This document shows, piece after piece, positions 6,544-12,038 of a stretch of DNA of 12,038 nucleotides. The translations under genes were made by a program, and so were the position numbers. The notes below the pieces were generated by a model, which was not told the origin of the DNA, did not search any database, and saw nothing but the letters and a program-made list of their open reading frames with translations. How positions within the stretch are numbered: position 1 is the stretch's first letter; every line of letters starts with the position of its first letter. This DNA comes from Candidatus Nomurabacteria bacterium (GTDB lineage: Bacteria; Patescibacteriota; Minisyncoccia; Phycocordibacterales; UBA10002), in NCBI GenBank assembly GCA_943349725.1, contig CALQZP010000032.1:1-12038 (forward strand). The letters are read 5' to 3'.

Positions 6544-6769
6544 TCCCGAATAGTGCACATACGAGAGCCAAAAAAACTTCACCTTTTTGCTTCTGAAACT
6601 GCTTCTTTTAACTTTCCACAAGAAAGACTTTACATATGCCATCCTGCGTGTTAGTGTTACTGCACTACACAGAGCGTAGAAGTCCGAGATATATAGTTTT
6701 AGCTACGGAATAGGTTTATCAGTAACAAGTTTGAGCGACGCACACCTCGCTCATGTAAGAAAAGAGGCT
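6544..6769. other. Gene-free spacer between leuS and the regulator
   Basis: These 226 bases hold no supported gene and no clear terminator after leuS. TATAGT (6692-6697) is a possible -10 box, but its -35 region is poor. If it is used, the regulator mRNA has a leader of about 30 to 65 nt depending on the start codon. Confidence 0.4.
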
Positions 6770-7819
6770 ATGACAAAAACAGCAACCACATCTTCTCCAA
6801 TAACCTTTAAGCCGAAACAGATCGTTAAGCGTTTGCTTACCGCATTACCTGAACGAGCGCGCGATGTGCTTATTAGCCGTTATGGGCTTGGTGAATCTCC
6901 AAAGAAGATGACTCTTGAAGCCATCGGCAAACGCTATGGTGTGACTCGCGAGCGTGTTAGGCAGATTGAGAACTACGCACTTATGAGCATTCGAAAGGCG
7001 CCAGTCTACCAAAAAGAAGCACCGGTTTTTAGTGAAATAGAGCAGTTCATTCACGGTCTGGGAGGGGTGATTGCCGAAGAGGAGTTACTTGCCCACATCT
7101 CGTCCGACAAGGGAACCCAAAATTGTGCTCATTTTTTACTTGTTGTTGGCGAAGCATTTAAGCGTGAAAAGGAGGATGACCAGTTCAAGCATCGCTGGTA
7201 TATCGATGAATCACTTTCCGGCAAAGTACACGGAGCGTTGCGAAAGCTGTACAATAATTTAAATGATAACGACCTTATTACCGAGCTCGATGTTATCGCT
7301 CAGTTTTTAACCCACGTTGAGAATATCTCTGACCACCTTAAAGACGAGAAGGTAGTTAAGCGATGGCTCAATCTCTCAAAGGTTATCGCGAAAAATTCTC
7401 TCGGGGAATGGGGACTAATTTCTTCACCGAACATTCGAGCAAAAGGTATGCGTGATTACGCCTTTTTGGTACTTAGGAAGCACGGTTCGCCTATTCATTT
7501 TCGGGAGGTGGCCAAATCAATCGAAAAACTTTTTGGTCGCAAAGCACACGTAGCCACTACACATAACGAGCTTATCAAGGACGCACGGTTCGTACTTGTA
7601 GGCCGAGGCCTCTATGCGCTGGCCGAATGGGGATATATGAGTGGTGTCGTGAAAGACGTCATCAGAAAGATTCTTGAGGCGAGTGGGCCACTTACAAAGG
7701 AAGAAATTGTCGCCAAAGTTCTTAAGGAGCGCTACGTGAAGGAAAACACCATTCTGGTCAATCTTCAAAATCCAAAGCACTTTAAGAAAGATAGAGAGGG
7801 ACGATATTCTACCGTATAA
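6770..7819 (+). CDS. Sigma-region-4 / HARE-HTH fusion transcription regulator
   Basis: The 349-residue protein opens with a complete sigma-70 region 4 (about 25-69): ALPERARDVLISRYGLG, then LEAIGKRYGVTRERVRQIE, the helix-turn-helix that reads -35 boxes. No region 2 or 3 is present, so it cannot melt promoters as a normal sigma. A middle alpha-helical part (about 85-215) is unassigned. A HARE-HTH winged domain follows (about 227-288; RDYAFLVLRKHGSPIHFREV, then GRGLYALAEWGY), as in the delta subunit of Gram-positive RNA polymerase, and then a second winged-helix-like unit (292-345, with SGPLTKEEIVAKVLKERY). It is thus likely an accessory RNA polymerase or promoter-binding regulator. I chose ATG 6770, preceded by aagagg at rather close spacing. 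A TTG at 6731 would add 13 residues (MSDAHLAHVRKEA) and cannot be excluded. A terminator follows at once. Domain calls are firm; the role is inferred. Confidence 0.85.
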   Translation: MTKTATTSSPITFKPKQIVKRLLTALPERARDVLISRYGLGESPKKMTLEAIGKRYGVTRERVRQIENYALMSIRKAPVYQKEAPVFSEIEQFIHGLGGVIAEEELLAHISSDKGTQNCAHFLLVVGEAFKREKEDDQFKHRWYIDESLSGKVHGALRKLYNNLNDNDLITELDVIAQFLTHVENISDHLKDEKVVKRWLNLSKVIAKNSLGEWGLISSPNIRAKGMRDYAFLVLRKHGSPIHFREVAKSIEKLFGRKAHVATTHNELIKDARFVLVGRGLYALAEWGYMSGVVKDVIRKILEASGPLTKEEIVAKVLKERYVKENTILVNLQNPKHFKKDREGRYSTV

Positions 7820-7834
7820 ACTCAAGCTGAAGGG

Positions 7835-7863
7835 CCCCGCGCACTGCGGGGTTTTTCTTTTTT
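7835..7863 (+). terminator. Rho-independent terminator
   Basis: ccccgc (7835-7840) pairs with gcgggg (7846-7851) around gcact, then tttttcttttt follows. It lies 16 nt after the regulator stop. Its core is nearly the same as the terminator at 2250, suggesting a common terminator style in this genome. Confidence 0.9.
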
Positions 7864-7873
7864 CGTGAGAGCT

Positions 7874-7882
7874 TGGTATACT
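7874..7882 (+). promoter_or_regulatory. Extended -10 promoter of the membrane-protein gene
   Basis: TGG directly precedes TATACT (7877-7882). Transcription should begin near 7889, just after the preceding terminator. The start codon is at 8072, giving a leader of about 185 nt, exceptional for this window. Confidence 0.6.
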
Positions 7883-7894
7883 TGTAGAACATAA

Positions 7895-8004
7895 CGAAGC
7901 GATAGCGAAGTATATGTTCGTAACCCCGTGCAGTAAAATCCTTTCAGGATTTATTTCGCTAAAGCGAAATACTGCACAGGGTGATGATTTTTATAGTCGC
8001 TTCG
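7895..8004 (+). other. Structured leader: nested stems with perfect three-way junction
   Basis: The outer arms cgaagcga (7895-7902) and tcgcttcg (7997-8004) are perfectly complementary. Inside, 7923-7935 pairs with 7970-7982 with one mismatch (core gtgcagta/tactgcac). This stem encloses two hairpins with almost no unpaired bases between: aaatcct-ttc-aggattt (7936-7952) and atttcgct-aa-agcgaaat (7953-7970). A competing stem gaacata/tatgttc (7887-7893, 7913-7919) also exists. It could be a regulatory RNA leader or a mobile palindromic repeat that landed there. I match it to no riboswitch class. Confidence 0.6.
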
Positions 8005-8071
8005 CACCACAGGAGTACTTCCAATTTCTTTATGTTCATAAGAAATTTAGGTCGCTCCTTAAAAATCAATC

Positions 8072-9535
8072 ATGGCTCACAAACATTCTTTCGGACACCA
8101 GGTCAAACACGCCGTCCTCGAGCTCATCGAGATAGCAGGAGAGCTCGCTCATGAGCTTTTTGTGATACCGCATGACAAGCATCACCGCGGTCCGTGGTAC
8201 TGGTTTTGTGGTTCGCTTCTTTTGGGTATTGGGGTAGCTTGGTACATTTTTTCAAAGCACATTCCGGTGCCAATCCTACCTCTTCTTCGTGAGGTGGGTT
8301 TATTCATTTACCTTTTATATCCGATATGGCTCCCGCTCCTACTCTTTAAGATTTACCTTGAGCTTTGGCTAAAGTACATCAGGCTTGACTATGTAAGAAA
8401 AGCGGGCGAAGTCCTCCTTGAAATCCGCATACCAAAACTCATTGAAAAACCCATCCGGGCCATGGAACTTTTCTTTATGGCAATGTACGAGACCGGTGCG
8501 GTTGAACGCAACGAAACCTATTGGGAGGGGAAAGTTCGCCCATGGTTTTCCTATGAAATAGCCTCATTTGGTGGAGACGTCCATTTTTATGTGTGGACTT
8601 GGCTGAAATATCGAGGTGTTCTCGAGGCACAACTCTACGCCCAATATCCAAATATTGAGGTGGTAGAAGTGGAGGACTATACCAAGAAAAAAGTCTACAA
8701 CCCGCCTCAGAATTTTATGTGGGGAACGCACTTTACACTTCAAAAGCCCGACGTCTATCCGATTATGACCTATATTGATTACGGTTTAGACAAGGAAACC
8801 GAGGAGGAATTTAAGGTTGACCCACTCTCTTCGTTACTCGAGTATCTTGGTACCATGAAGAAAGGAGAGGAGGTTTGGATTCAAATAGGCGTGCAAGCCT
8901 ACAAGAGGCGCGGAATCACCGAGGGCCAGCTATTCAAGGACAAAGATTGGATTGCGCAAGGGCAGGCCGAAGTAAATAAAATAATGAAGCGCGATTCGCA
9001 CACGAAGAGCTCGCGTTCACAGACCTCAACAGGATTTCCGATTGTCCCGACCCTTACTGACGGTGAGAAGAAGCAAATTGAAGCCATTGAGCGAAGTCTC
9101 GAGAAACGTGCATTCTGGACGACCATACGACTCTGCTACTTTGCAGAGCCGGAAGTGTATCATCTACGCTCACCCAGCGTTTCGGGACTTCTTGGAACGT
9201 TCCGAAAGCCATTCAATAGTAACCTTCTCAACGGATTCAAACTTGGCTGGTATACCGACATAGCCGACCCGACGAAGGACATCTTTTTCCTCTTCGGACT
9301 CAAGAATTGGGCAATGAATATTTGGATACCTAAATATGCAAAGATTTTTATTGACGCATTCCGTCGTCGTTCCTTCTTCTACGCGCCGTACCGAAATTGG
9401 CAAACCAAGGCCTATATTCTTACCGCGGAGGAACTCGCAACCATCTTCCACATTCCCGGTCAAGTCATCACGACACCTACCTTTGAGCGCATTCCGTCTA
9501 AACGCGTGGAGCCACCGGCCAACCTGCCGGTTTAA
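8072..9535 (+). CDS. Large two-helix membrane protein, Patescibacteria type
   Basis: The 487-residue protein has an amphipathic, His-rich N-terminus (1-40), then two hydrophobic segments (about 42-60, GPWYWFCGSLLLGIGVAWYI, and about 75-100, including LLYPIWLPLLLFKIYLEL). A large soluble part follows (about 105-487), probably cytoplasmic. Features in it include an ERNETYWEGKVRPWFSYEI motif, a linker rich in Ser/Thr near 310-325, and the C-terminal motif LTAEELATIFHIPGQVITTP ending in RVEPPANLPV. From memory, EELATxxHxPG motifs of this kind occur in proteins linked to VirB4/TraD/HerA-type secretion and conjugation ATPases, and such membrane proteins are widespread in CPR genomes. No Walker A motif is present, so it is not itself an ATPase. 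It may be a membrane partner of one, but no such gene is in view. There is no Shine-Dalgarno site before the ATG. mltG follows 90 bp later and may be co-transcribed. Confidence 0.75.
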   Translation: MAHKHSFGHQVKHAVLELIEIAGELAHELFVIPHDKHHRGPWYWFCGSLLLGIGVAWYIFSKHIPVPILPLLREVGLFIYLLYPIWLPLLLFKIYLELWLKYIRLDYVRKAGEVLLEIRIPKLIEKPIRAMELFFMAMYETGAVERNETYWEGKVRPWFSYEIASFGGDVHFYVWTWLKYRGVLEAQLYAQYPNIEVVEVEDYTKKKVYNPPQNFMWGTHFTLQKPDVYPIMTYIDYGLDKETEEEFKVDPLSSLLEYLGTMKKGEEVWIQIGVQAYKRRGITEGQLFKDKDWIAQGQAEVNKIMKRDSHTKSSRSQTSTGFPIVPTLTDGEKKQIEAIERSLEKRAFWTTIRLCYFAEPEVYHLRSPSVSGLLGTFRKPFNSNLLNGFKLGWYTDIADPTKDIFFLFGLKNWAMNIWIPKYAKIFIDAFRRRSFFYAPYRNWQTKAYILTAEELATIFHIPGQVITTPTFERIPSKRVEPPANLPV

Positions 9536-9553
9536 TATGGACGCGCAATCGGT

Positions 9554-9580
9554 GTCATTCCAGTGAAAACTGGAATCCAG
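9554..9580. repeat. REP-like repeat with GAAA-loop hairpin
   Basis: attccagt (9557-9564) and actggaat (9569-9576) enclose gaaa. The whole gtcattccag...ggaatccag pattern resembles the gtcattcccgcgaaagcgggaatccag-like repeats found between genes in many unrelated bacteria. It lies in the 90-bp spacer before mltG, with no T-tract. Confidence 0.7.
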
Positions 9581-9625
9581 AGCTCTATCAAGTTACATTA
9601 GCTCTCGCAAAGAACGAAGTATTCC

Positions 9626-10675
9626 ATGCCCAACTCCGACCAACCTGCAAGCGTTGACTCCGCACTTGATTTACTCCTTGCTCCTTCCACGGAAGGTCGT
9701 AGGTCGGAGTCGGGGCCAGGGCATCCCATTTTTCGGGCATTTAGAACTGGACTGATTATTTTCCTTGCGGTTTTATTGGTCACGCACGTCTCTTTTTGGC
9801 GAGCTCCTTCGGATTTTCCCGTAGGGAGTTCAGTTTCCATTGCGAAGGGGGCCACCATAAGCAGTGCATCACTCCTGCTTGCCGAAAAACATATCGTGCG
9901 CTCTCCATTTTGGTTCAAGGTGTGGAGTGTTCTTCTGGGCGAGGGTACTGGAGTAAAAGCTGGTGAGTACAACCTTTCCGAAGCACTACCCGTGTTTAGT
10001 GTGGCGCATAATTTTACCGCGGGCATTCAAAACCTCGCTACGGTAAACGTAACGGTTCCGGAAGGACTAAACAACAGACAAATATTTTCTGTACTTACAA
10101 AGAAGCTTACTCACTTGAACCGAGAACGATTCCTTGCTCTTGCAAAAACAAAGGAGGGGTACTTGTTTCCCGATACCTATACGTTTGTACAGAATGCCAC
10201 CGAAGGGGAGGTGTTTGCCGAAATGGAACAAAATTTCACGAAGCGAACGACGGAGTTGCGTGACAGAATTGCCGTCTTTGGAAAATCTCTCCACGAGGTC
10301 ATCACTATGGCCTCACTTGTAGAAGGTGAGGCTCGAACGGAAAAAACGCGTCAAGAGGTCGCGGGGGTGCTCTGGCGAAGGCTCGCCATCGGAATGCCAC
10401 TGCAGGTGGATGCGGTATTTCCCTATATTCTGGGAAAAAATACCTTTGAGGTCACTACCGATGATTTGAAAGTTGATTCACCTTACAACACCTACAAGTA
10501 TGCAGGACTTCCTCCAGGACCCGTAAACAACCCGAGCCTCGCGTCAATCCTTGCCACAATTACGCCGACTGACGGGAAGTATCTCTACTATCTTTCCGAC
10601 AAGGATGGCCAGATGCACTATGCCGTTACACACGAGGAACATTTGAAAAATCGGGCGAAGTATTTGGGGAAGTGA
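9626..10675 (+). CDS. mltG: Endolytic murein transglycosylase MltG
   Basis: MltG cuts nascent glycan strands at the outer face of the membrane and so sets chain length in peptidoglycan. The 349-residue protein has a short cytoplasmic tail (1-38), one membrane anchor (about 42-58, GLIIFLAVLLVTHVSFW), a LysM-like part (about 65-145) and the YceG catalytic domain (about 150-349). Signatures seen are VTVPEGLNNRQIF, GYLFPDTYTF, ITMASLVEGEA with probable catalytic E233, VAGVLWRRLAIGMPLQVDA and the substrate-groove motif GLPPGPVNNPSL. All fit the family; length is typical. The cytoplasmic tail is encoded by palindromic DNA (9633-9711). The stop is TGA. It lies 90 bp after the membrane-protein gene and has no clear promoter of its own, so co-transcription is plausible. 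The ATG at 9626 lacks a Shine-Dalgarno site; no other start before the anchor is clearly better. Confidence 0.95.
   Translation: MPNSDQPASVDSALDLLLAPSTEGRRSESGPGHPIFRAFRTGLIIFLAVLLVTHVSFWRAPSDFPVGSSVSIAKGATISSASLLLAEKHIVRSPFWFKVWSVLLGEGTGVKAGEYNLSEALPVFSVAHNFTAGIQNLATVNVTVPEGLNNRQIFSVLTKKLTHLNRERFLALAKTKEGYLFPDTYTFVQNATEGEVFAEMEQNFTKRTTELRDRIAVFGKSLHEVITMASLVEGEARTEKTRQEVAGVLWRRLAIGMPLQVDAVFPYILGKNTFEVTTDDLKVDSPYNTYKYAGLPPGPVNNPSLASILATITPTDGKYLYYLSDKDGQMHYAVTHEEHLKNRAKYLGK
9633..9711. repeat. Palindromic DNA encoding the MltG cytoplasmic tail
   Basis: actccgacc (9633-9641) and its exact reverse complement ggtcggagt (9702-9710) enclose a second pair, gactccg (9656-9662) with cggagtc (9705-9711), and a hairpin ccttcc-ac-ggaagg (9683-9696). 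It encodes residues 3-29 of MltG, including APSTEGRRSES, in the poorly conserved tail before the membrane anchor. Confidence 0.5.
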
Positions 10676-10682
10676 CCTAAGG

Positions 10683-10708
10683 TCTCCCGCACTTGATTCG
10701 GGATCCAG
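10683..10708. repeat. Short REP-like repeat after mltG
   Basis: tctcccgcacttgattcggg and the following atccag resemble the widespread cccgacttgatcgggatccag type of spacer repeat and share the ggatccag end with the repeat at 9554. The stem is only cccg/cggg. No T-tract follows, so it is not a typical terminator for mltG. Confidence 0.45.
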
Positions 10709-10748
10709 CCTCAGGACATATAAATTATGAAGTATGGATACCTGATGT

Positions 10749-10778
10749 CGCACATATTTGCGATCGTAAATATGTGTG
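10749..10778. promoter_or_regulatory. 26-bp near-perfect palindrome, operator candidate
   Basis: cacatattt (10751-10759) and aaatatgtg (10768-10776) are exact inverted arms. Between them gcgatcgt continues the symmetry apart from one G/T pair, and the outer bases 10749-10750 and 10777-10778 add C-G and a G/T. Such symmetry suits a dimeric regulator or a cruciform. It is 200 bp before mnmA and 74 bp after mltG, with no promoter clearly overlapping it. Confidence 0.5.
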
Positions 10779-10781
10779 CAG

Positions 10782-10812
10782 AAAAAAAGCGACAGAGGTT
10801 GAATCCTGTCGC
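10782..10812 (-). terminator. Terminator-like hairpin facing the minus strand
   Basis: gcgacag (10789-10795) pairs perfectly with ctgtcgc (10806-10812), with a 10-base loop. Seven A at 10782-10788 read as seven T directly after the hairpin on the minus strand. No plus-strand T-run is present. No minus-strand gene is visible upstream of it (10813-12038), so it would end an antisense or small RNA, or block antisense transcription. Confidence 0.55.
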
Positions 10813-10963
10813 CAGCTCGAGCAATTTAGATAGAAGCGGAGCTAGCCTTAAAAGCATCTAGCGTGCCTTATGGTTCGTCTTCAACTCATTGATTTTCCTT
10901 TAACTGATTGTTATGGTGTTATTGCTCGTTAGTGAGCGAAGAACATTTACAGTAACTTAGCAC
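10813..10963. other. Gene-free remainder of the mltG-mnmA spacer
   Basis: Within the 300-base spacer 10676-10975 no plausible gene is seen on either strand. Besides the repeat, palindrome and hairpin listed, it shows only small dyads such as gctag/ctagc (near 10842-10863) and gctc/gagc (near 10924-10938). A structured small RNA on the minus strand is possible but unproven. Confidence 0.35.
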
Positions 10964-10972
10964 TAATATATA
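10964..10972 (+). promoter_or_regulatory. -10-like sequence of mnmA
   Basis: TAATAT (10964-10969), overlapping TATATA (10967-10972), lies 6 and 3 nt before the mnmA ATG. TTTACA (10946-10951) is 15 bp before TATATA. The pattern again suggests little or no leader. A stop codon (TAA, 10964-10966) in frame with mnmA rules out a start further upstream. Confidence 0.45.
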
Positions 10973-10975
10973 GAT

Positions 10976-12038
10976 ATGTCAATACCTCAACGAAAAAAAG
11001 TATTTGTCGGGCTTTCAGGCGGAGTGGACAGCTCTGTTTCAGCGCTGTTACTCAAAAAAGAAGGCTATGAGGTGACTGGGGTGTTTATCCGGGTCTGGCA
11101 GCCCTCCTTCGCTAAAGCTACGGATGGCAAGCCCGATTTTTTTAGCAACTGTCAGGCGGCCGATGACCGGCTGGATGCGATGCGCGTATGCGCAAAACTT
11201 GGCATCCCCTTCATAGAGCTCGACCTCGAAAAGGAATACAAAAAGGAGGTTGTGGACTATATGATTCGCGAGTACAAGGCGGGGAAGACCCCCAATCCCG
11301 ATGTGATGTGCAACCGTTTCATAAAGTTCGGAGGGTTTTACAGCTGGGCGATGAAGGACGGCGCGGATTTTGTAGCCACAGGACACTACGCCCGAATTGA
11401 TCACGACACTAATACACTAATGACCGCTAATGATACGAATAAGGACCAATCGTATTTTTTGTGGCAAATTAAAAAAGAGCAACTACCACACATTTTGTTT
11501 CCCGTCGGAGGAATGAAAAAGCCTGATGTACGAAAACTTGCAAAAAAACACGGACTTATCACTGCCGACAAAAAGGATAGTCAGGGACTTTGCTTTGTGG
11601 GAAAGATTGATATGAAGGATTTTTTGCGTCACTACATTACGGAAAAGCCAGGAAAAGTCTTGAACGAAAAAGGTAAAGTACTCGGAACACACACAGGCGC
11701 GTTTCTATATACAATTGGCGAACGCTACGGCGGGGTACTTACAAGGTCCGACCTTGGAGAAAATAACTCTTACTACGTTATCGCGAAGGATGTCCGCAAA
11801 AACACGCTTACTGTTTCCACAAAGGCACCGGACGGTACAACAGGCGGAATGGTGACCGAGGTAAGACTAAAAAACTGCAACTGGCTTGTGAAGCCCGAAA
11901 AGGGCACAGTTTATATGGCTCGTTCTCGTTATCGAGCACCACTCCAAAATGCCACTCTCATAATTCATAATTCTAAATTCATAATTCGCTTTGAGTCTGC
12001 TCAAAGCTCGATTGCTCCCGGTCAGTCGCTCGTTCTCT
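10976..12038 (+). CDS. mnmA: tRNA 2-thiouridylase MnmA (3' end beyond window)
   Basis: MnmA puts sulfur on U34 of tRNA-Lys, -Glu and -Gln using ATP and a persulfide relay. The frame stays open for 354 codons to the window edge, so only the very C-terminus is missing (usual length about 350-380). Visible are the PP-loop SGGVDSS (residues 14-20), TPNPDVMCN with first catalytic C112, ATGHYARI, a D-Q-S-Y-F-L-W motif (KDQSYFLW), DSQGLCFVGKID with second catalytic C206, the central GAFLYTIGERYGG region and the C-terminal barrel with CNWL and RYRAPL. Two inserts are repeat-derived: residues 44-53 (SFAKATDGKP) and about 328-338 (LIIHNSKFIIR). The usual sequence at the first place in related MnmA, as I recall it, runs WQPDF directly. 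The start is fixed by an in-frame stop 12 nt upstream and by the PP-loop position. Confidence 0.96.
   Translation, partial: MSIPQRKKVFVGLSGGVDSSVSALLLKKEGYEVTGVFIRVWQPSFAKATDGKPDFFSNCQAADDRLDAMRVCAKLGIPFIELDLEKEYKKEVVDYMIREYKAGKTPNPDVMCNRFIKFGGFYSWAMKDGADFVATGHYARIDHDTNTLMTANDTNKDQSYFLWQIKKEQLPHILFPVGGMKKPDVRKLAKKHGLITADKKDSQGLCFVGKIDMKDFLRHYITEKPGKVLNEKGKVLGTHTGAFLYTIGERYGGVLTRSDLGENNSYYVIAKDVRKNTLTVSTKAPDGTTGGMVTEVRLKNCNWLVKPEKGTVYMARSRYRAPLQNATLIIHNSKFIIRFESAQSSIAPGQSLVL
11101..11134. repeat. 30-bp dyad insert in mnmA with flanking direct repeat
   Basis: gccctcc (11101-11107) and ggatggc (11122-11128) pair with one mismatch around ttcgctaaagctac. agccc stands on both sides (11100-11104 and 11130-11134), like a 5-bp duplication around a 30-bp insertion. 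The insert encodes ten residues in frame, SFAKATDGKP, right after W41-Q-P. Confidence 0.75.
11958..11987. repeat. tcataattc repeat inside mnmA
   Basis: tcataattc occurs three times (11958-11966, 11965-11973, 11979-11987) in a G-free stretch from 11952 to 11987. It encodes LIIHNSKFIIR in the C-terminal barrel, just before FESAQSSIAPGQS. The composition contrasts with the flanks, and the frame is kept. Confidence 0.7.

Noticed and set aside
7914..8135. Open frame of 73 codons before the membrane-protein gene
   Set aside because: It runs through the three-way-junction repeat and overlaps the true start at 8072 in another frame; the C-terminus is low-complexity Ser. A short upstream frame for translational control is not supported.
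10673..10675. Possible alternative genetic code (TGA as Gly) as in some Patescibacteria
   Set aside because: mltG ends at TGA at the normal family length and no gene has in-frame TGA codons within conserved regions.
10789..10813. tRNA-like 3' end (aggttgaatcct, then gtcgcca)
   Set aside because: It resembles a T-arm plus CCA, but the loop is one base short and no acceptor, D or anticodon arm can be found upstream. The A-tract and 7-bp stem fit a minus-strand terminator better.
1..12038. CRISPR array, rRNA, phage or IS transposase genes
   Set aside because: No regularly spaced repeats with spacers, no rRNA or full tRNA sequence and no transposase or integrase frame were seen on either strand.

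Overview
The window looks like a chromosomal segment of a Patescibacteria (CPR) genome, most likely from the Parcubacteria side. This rests on gene content and style. The core genes ychF, leuS, mltG and mnmA stand largely alone, with AT-rich spacers full of short palindromes. There is a Patescibacteria-type fusion of sigma region 4 with a HARE-HTH domain, and a long membrane protein of a kind I associate with CPR genomes. Shine-Dalgarno sites are nearly absent and several mRNAs look leaderless. All genes lie on the plus strand. TAA, TAG and TGA all act as stops (TGA ends mltG), so the standard code applies and not the TGA=Gly code of Gracilibacteria.

Layout: 108-698 flavodoxin-fold NAD(P)H oxidoreductase; 812-2224 exported protein with a Pro/Gln/Gly/Met-rich half and about three helical repeats, followed by a strong terminator; 2323-2416 a MITE-like palindromic element; 2472-3647 ychF; 3740-3862 an overlooked 40-residue membrane-protein gene with its own promoter and terminator; 4015-6543 leuS; 6770-7819 sigma-region-4/HARE-HTH regulator with a terminator; 7877-8071 a long, highly structured leader; 8072-9535 two-helix membrane protein with a possible link to secretion or conjugation; 9626-10675 mltG; 10676-10975 a gene-free spacer with a 26-bp palindrome and a terminator-like hairpin on the minus strand; 10976 to the right edge mnmA, truncated by the window.

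Two themes stand out. First, housekeeping genes carry in-frame insertions of short repeat DNA from several unrelated families. These include a perfect 30-bp palindrome and a half-copy of the intergenic element inside ychF, an A/T tandem repeat and a G-free stretch inside leuS, and a 30-bp dyad flanked by direct repeats plus an AT repeat inside mnmA. A palindromic stretch also lies under the MltG N-terminal tail. All appear to fall in loops or tails and keep the frame, much like Rickettsia palindromic elements. Second, the -10 box ends exactly 7 nt before the ATG of the flavodoxin-fold gene, ychF and leuS (about 6 nt for mnmA), which implies leaderless mRNAs. The large membrane protein is the opposite case, with a leader of about 185 nt that folds into a perfect three-way junction.

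The genes do not form one pathway. They cover ribosome-associated NTPase function (YchF), Leu-tRNA charging (LeuS), tRNA wobble thiolation (MnmA), peptidoglycan processing (MltG), transcription control (sigma-4/HARE protein), redox (flavodoxin-fold protein) and envelope proteins of unknown role.
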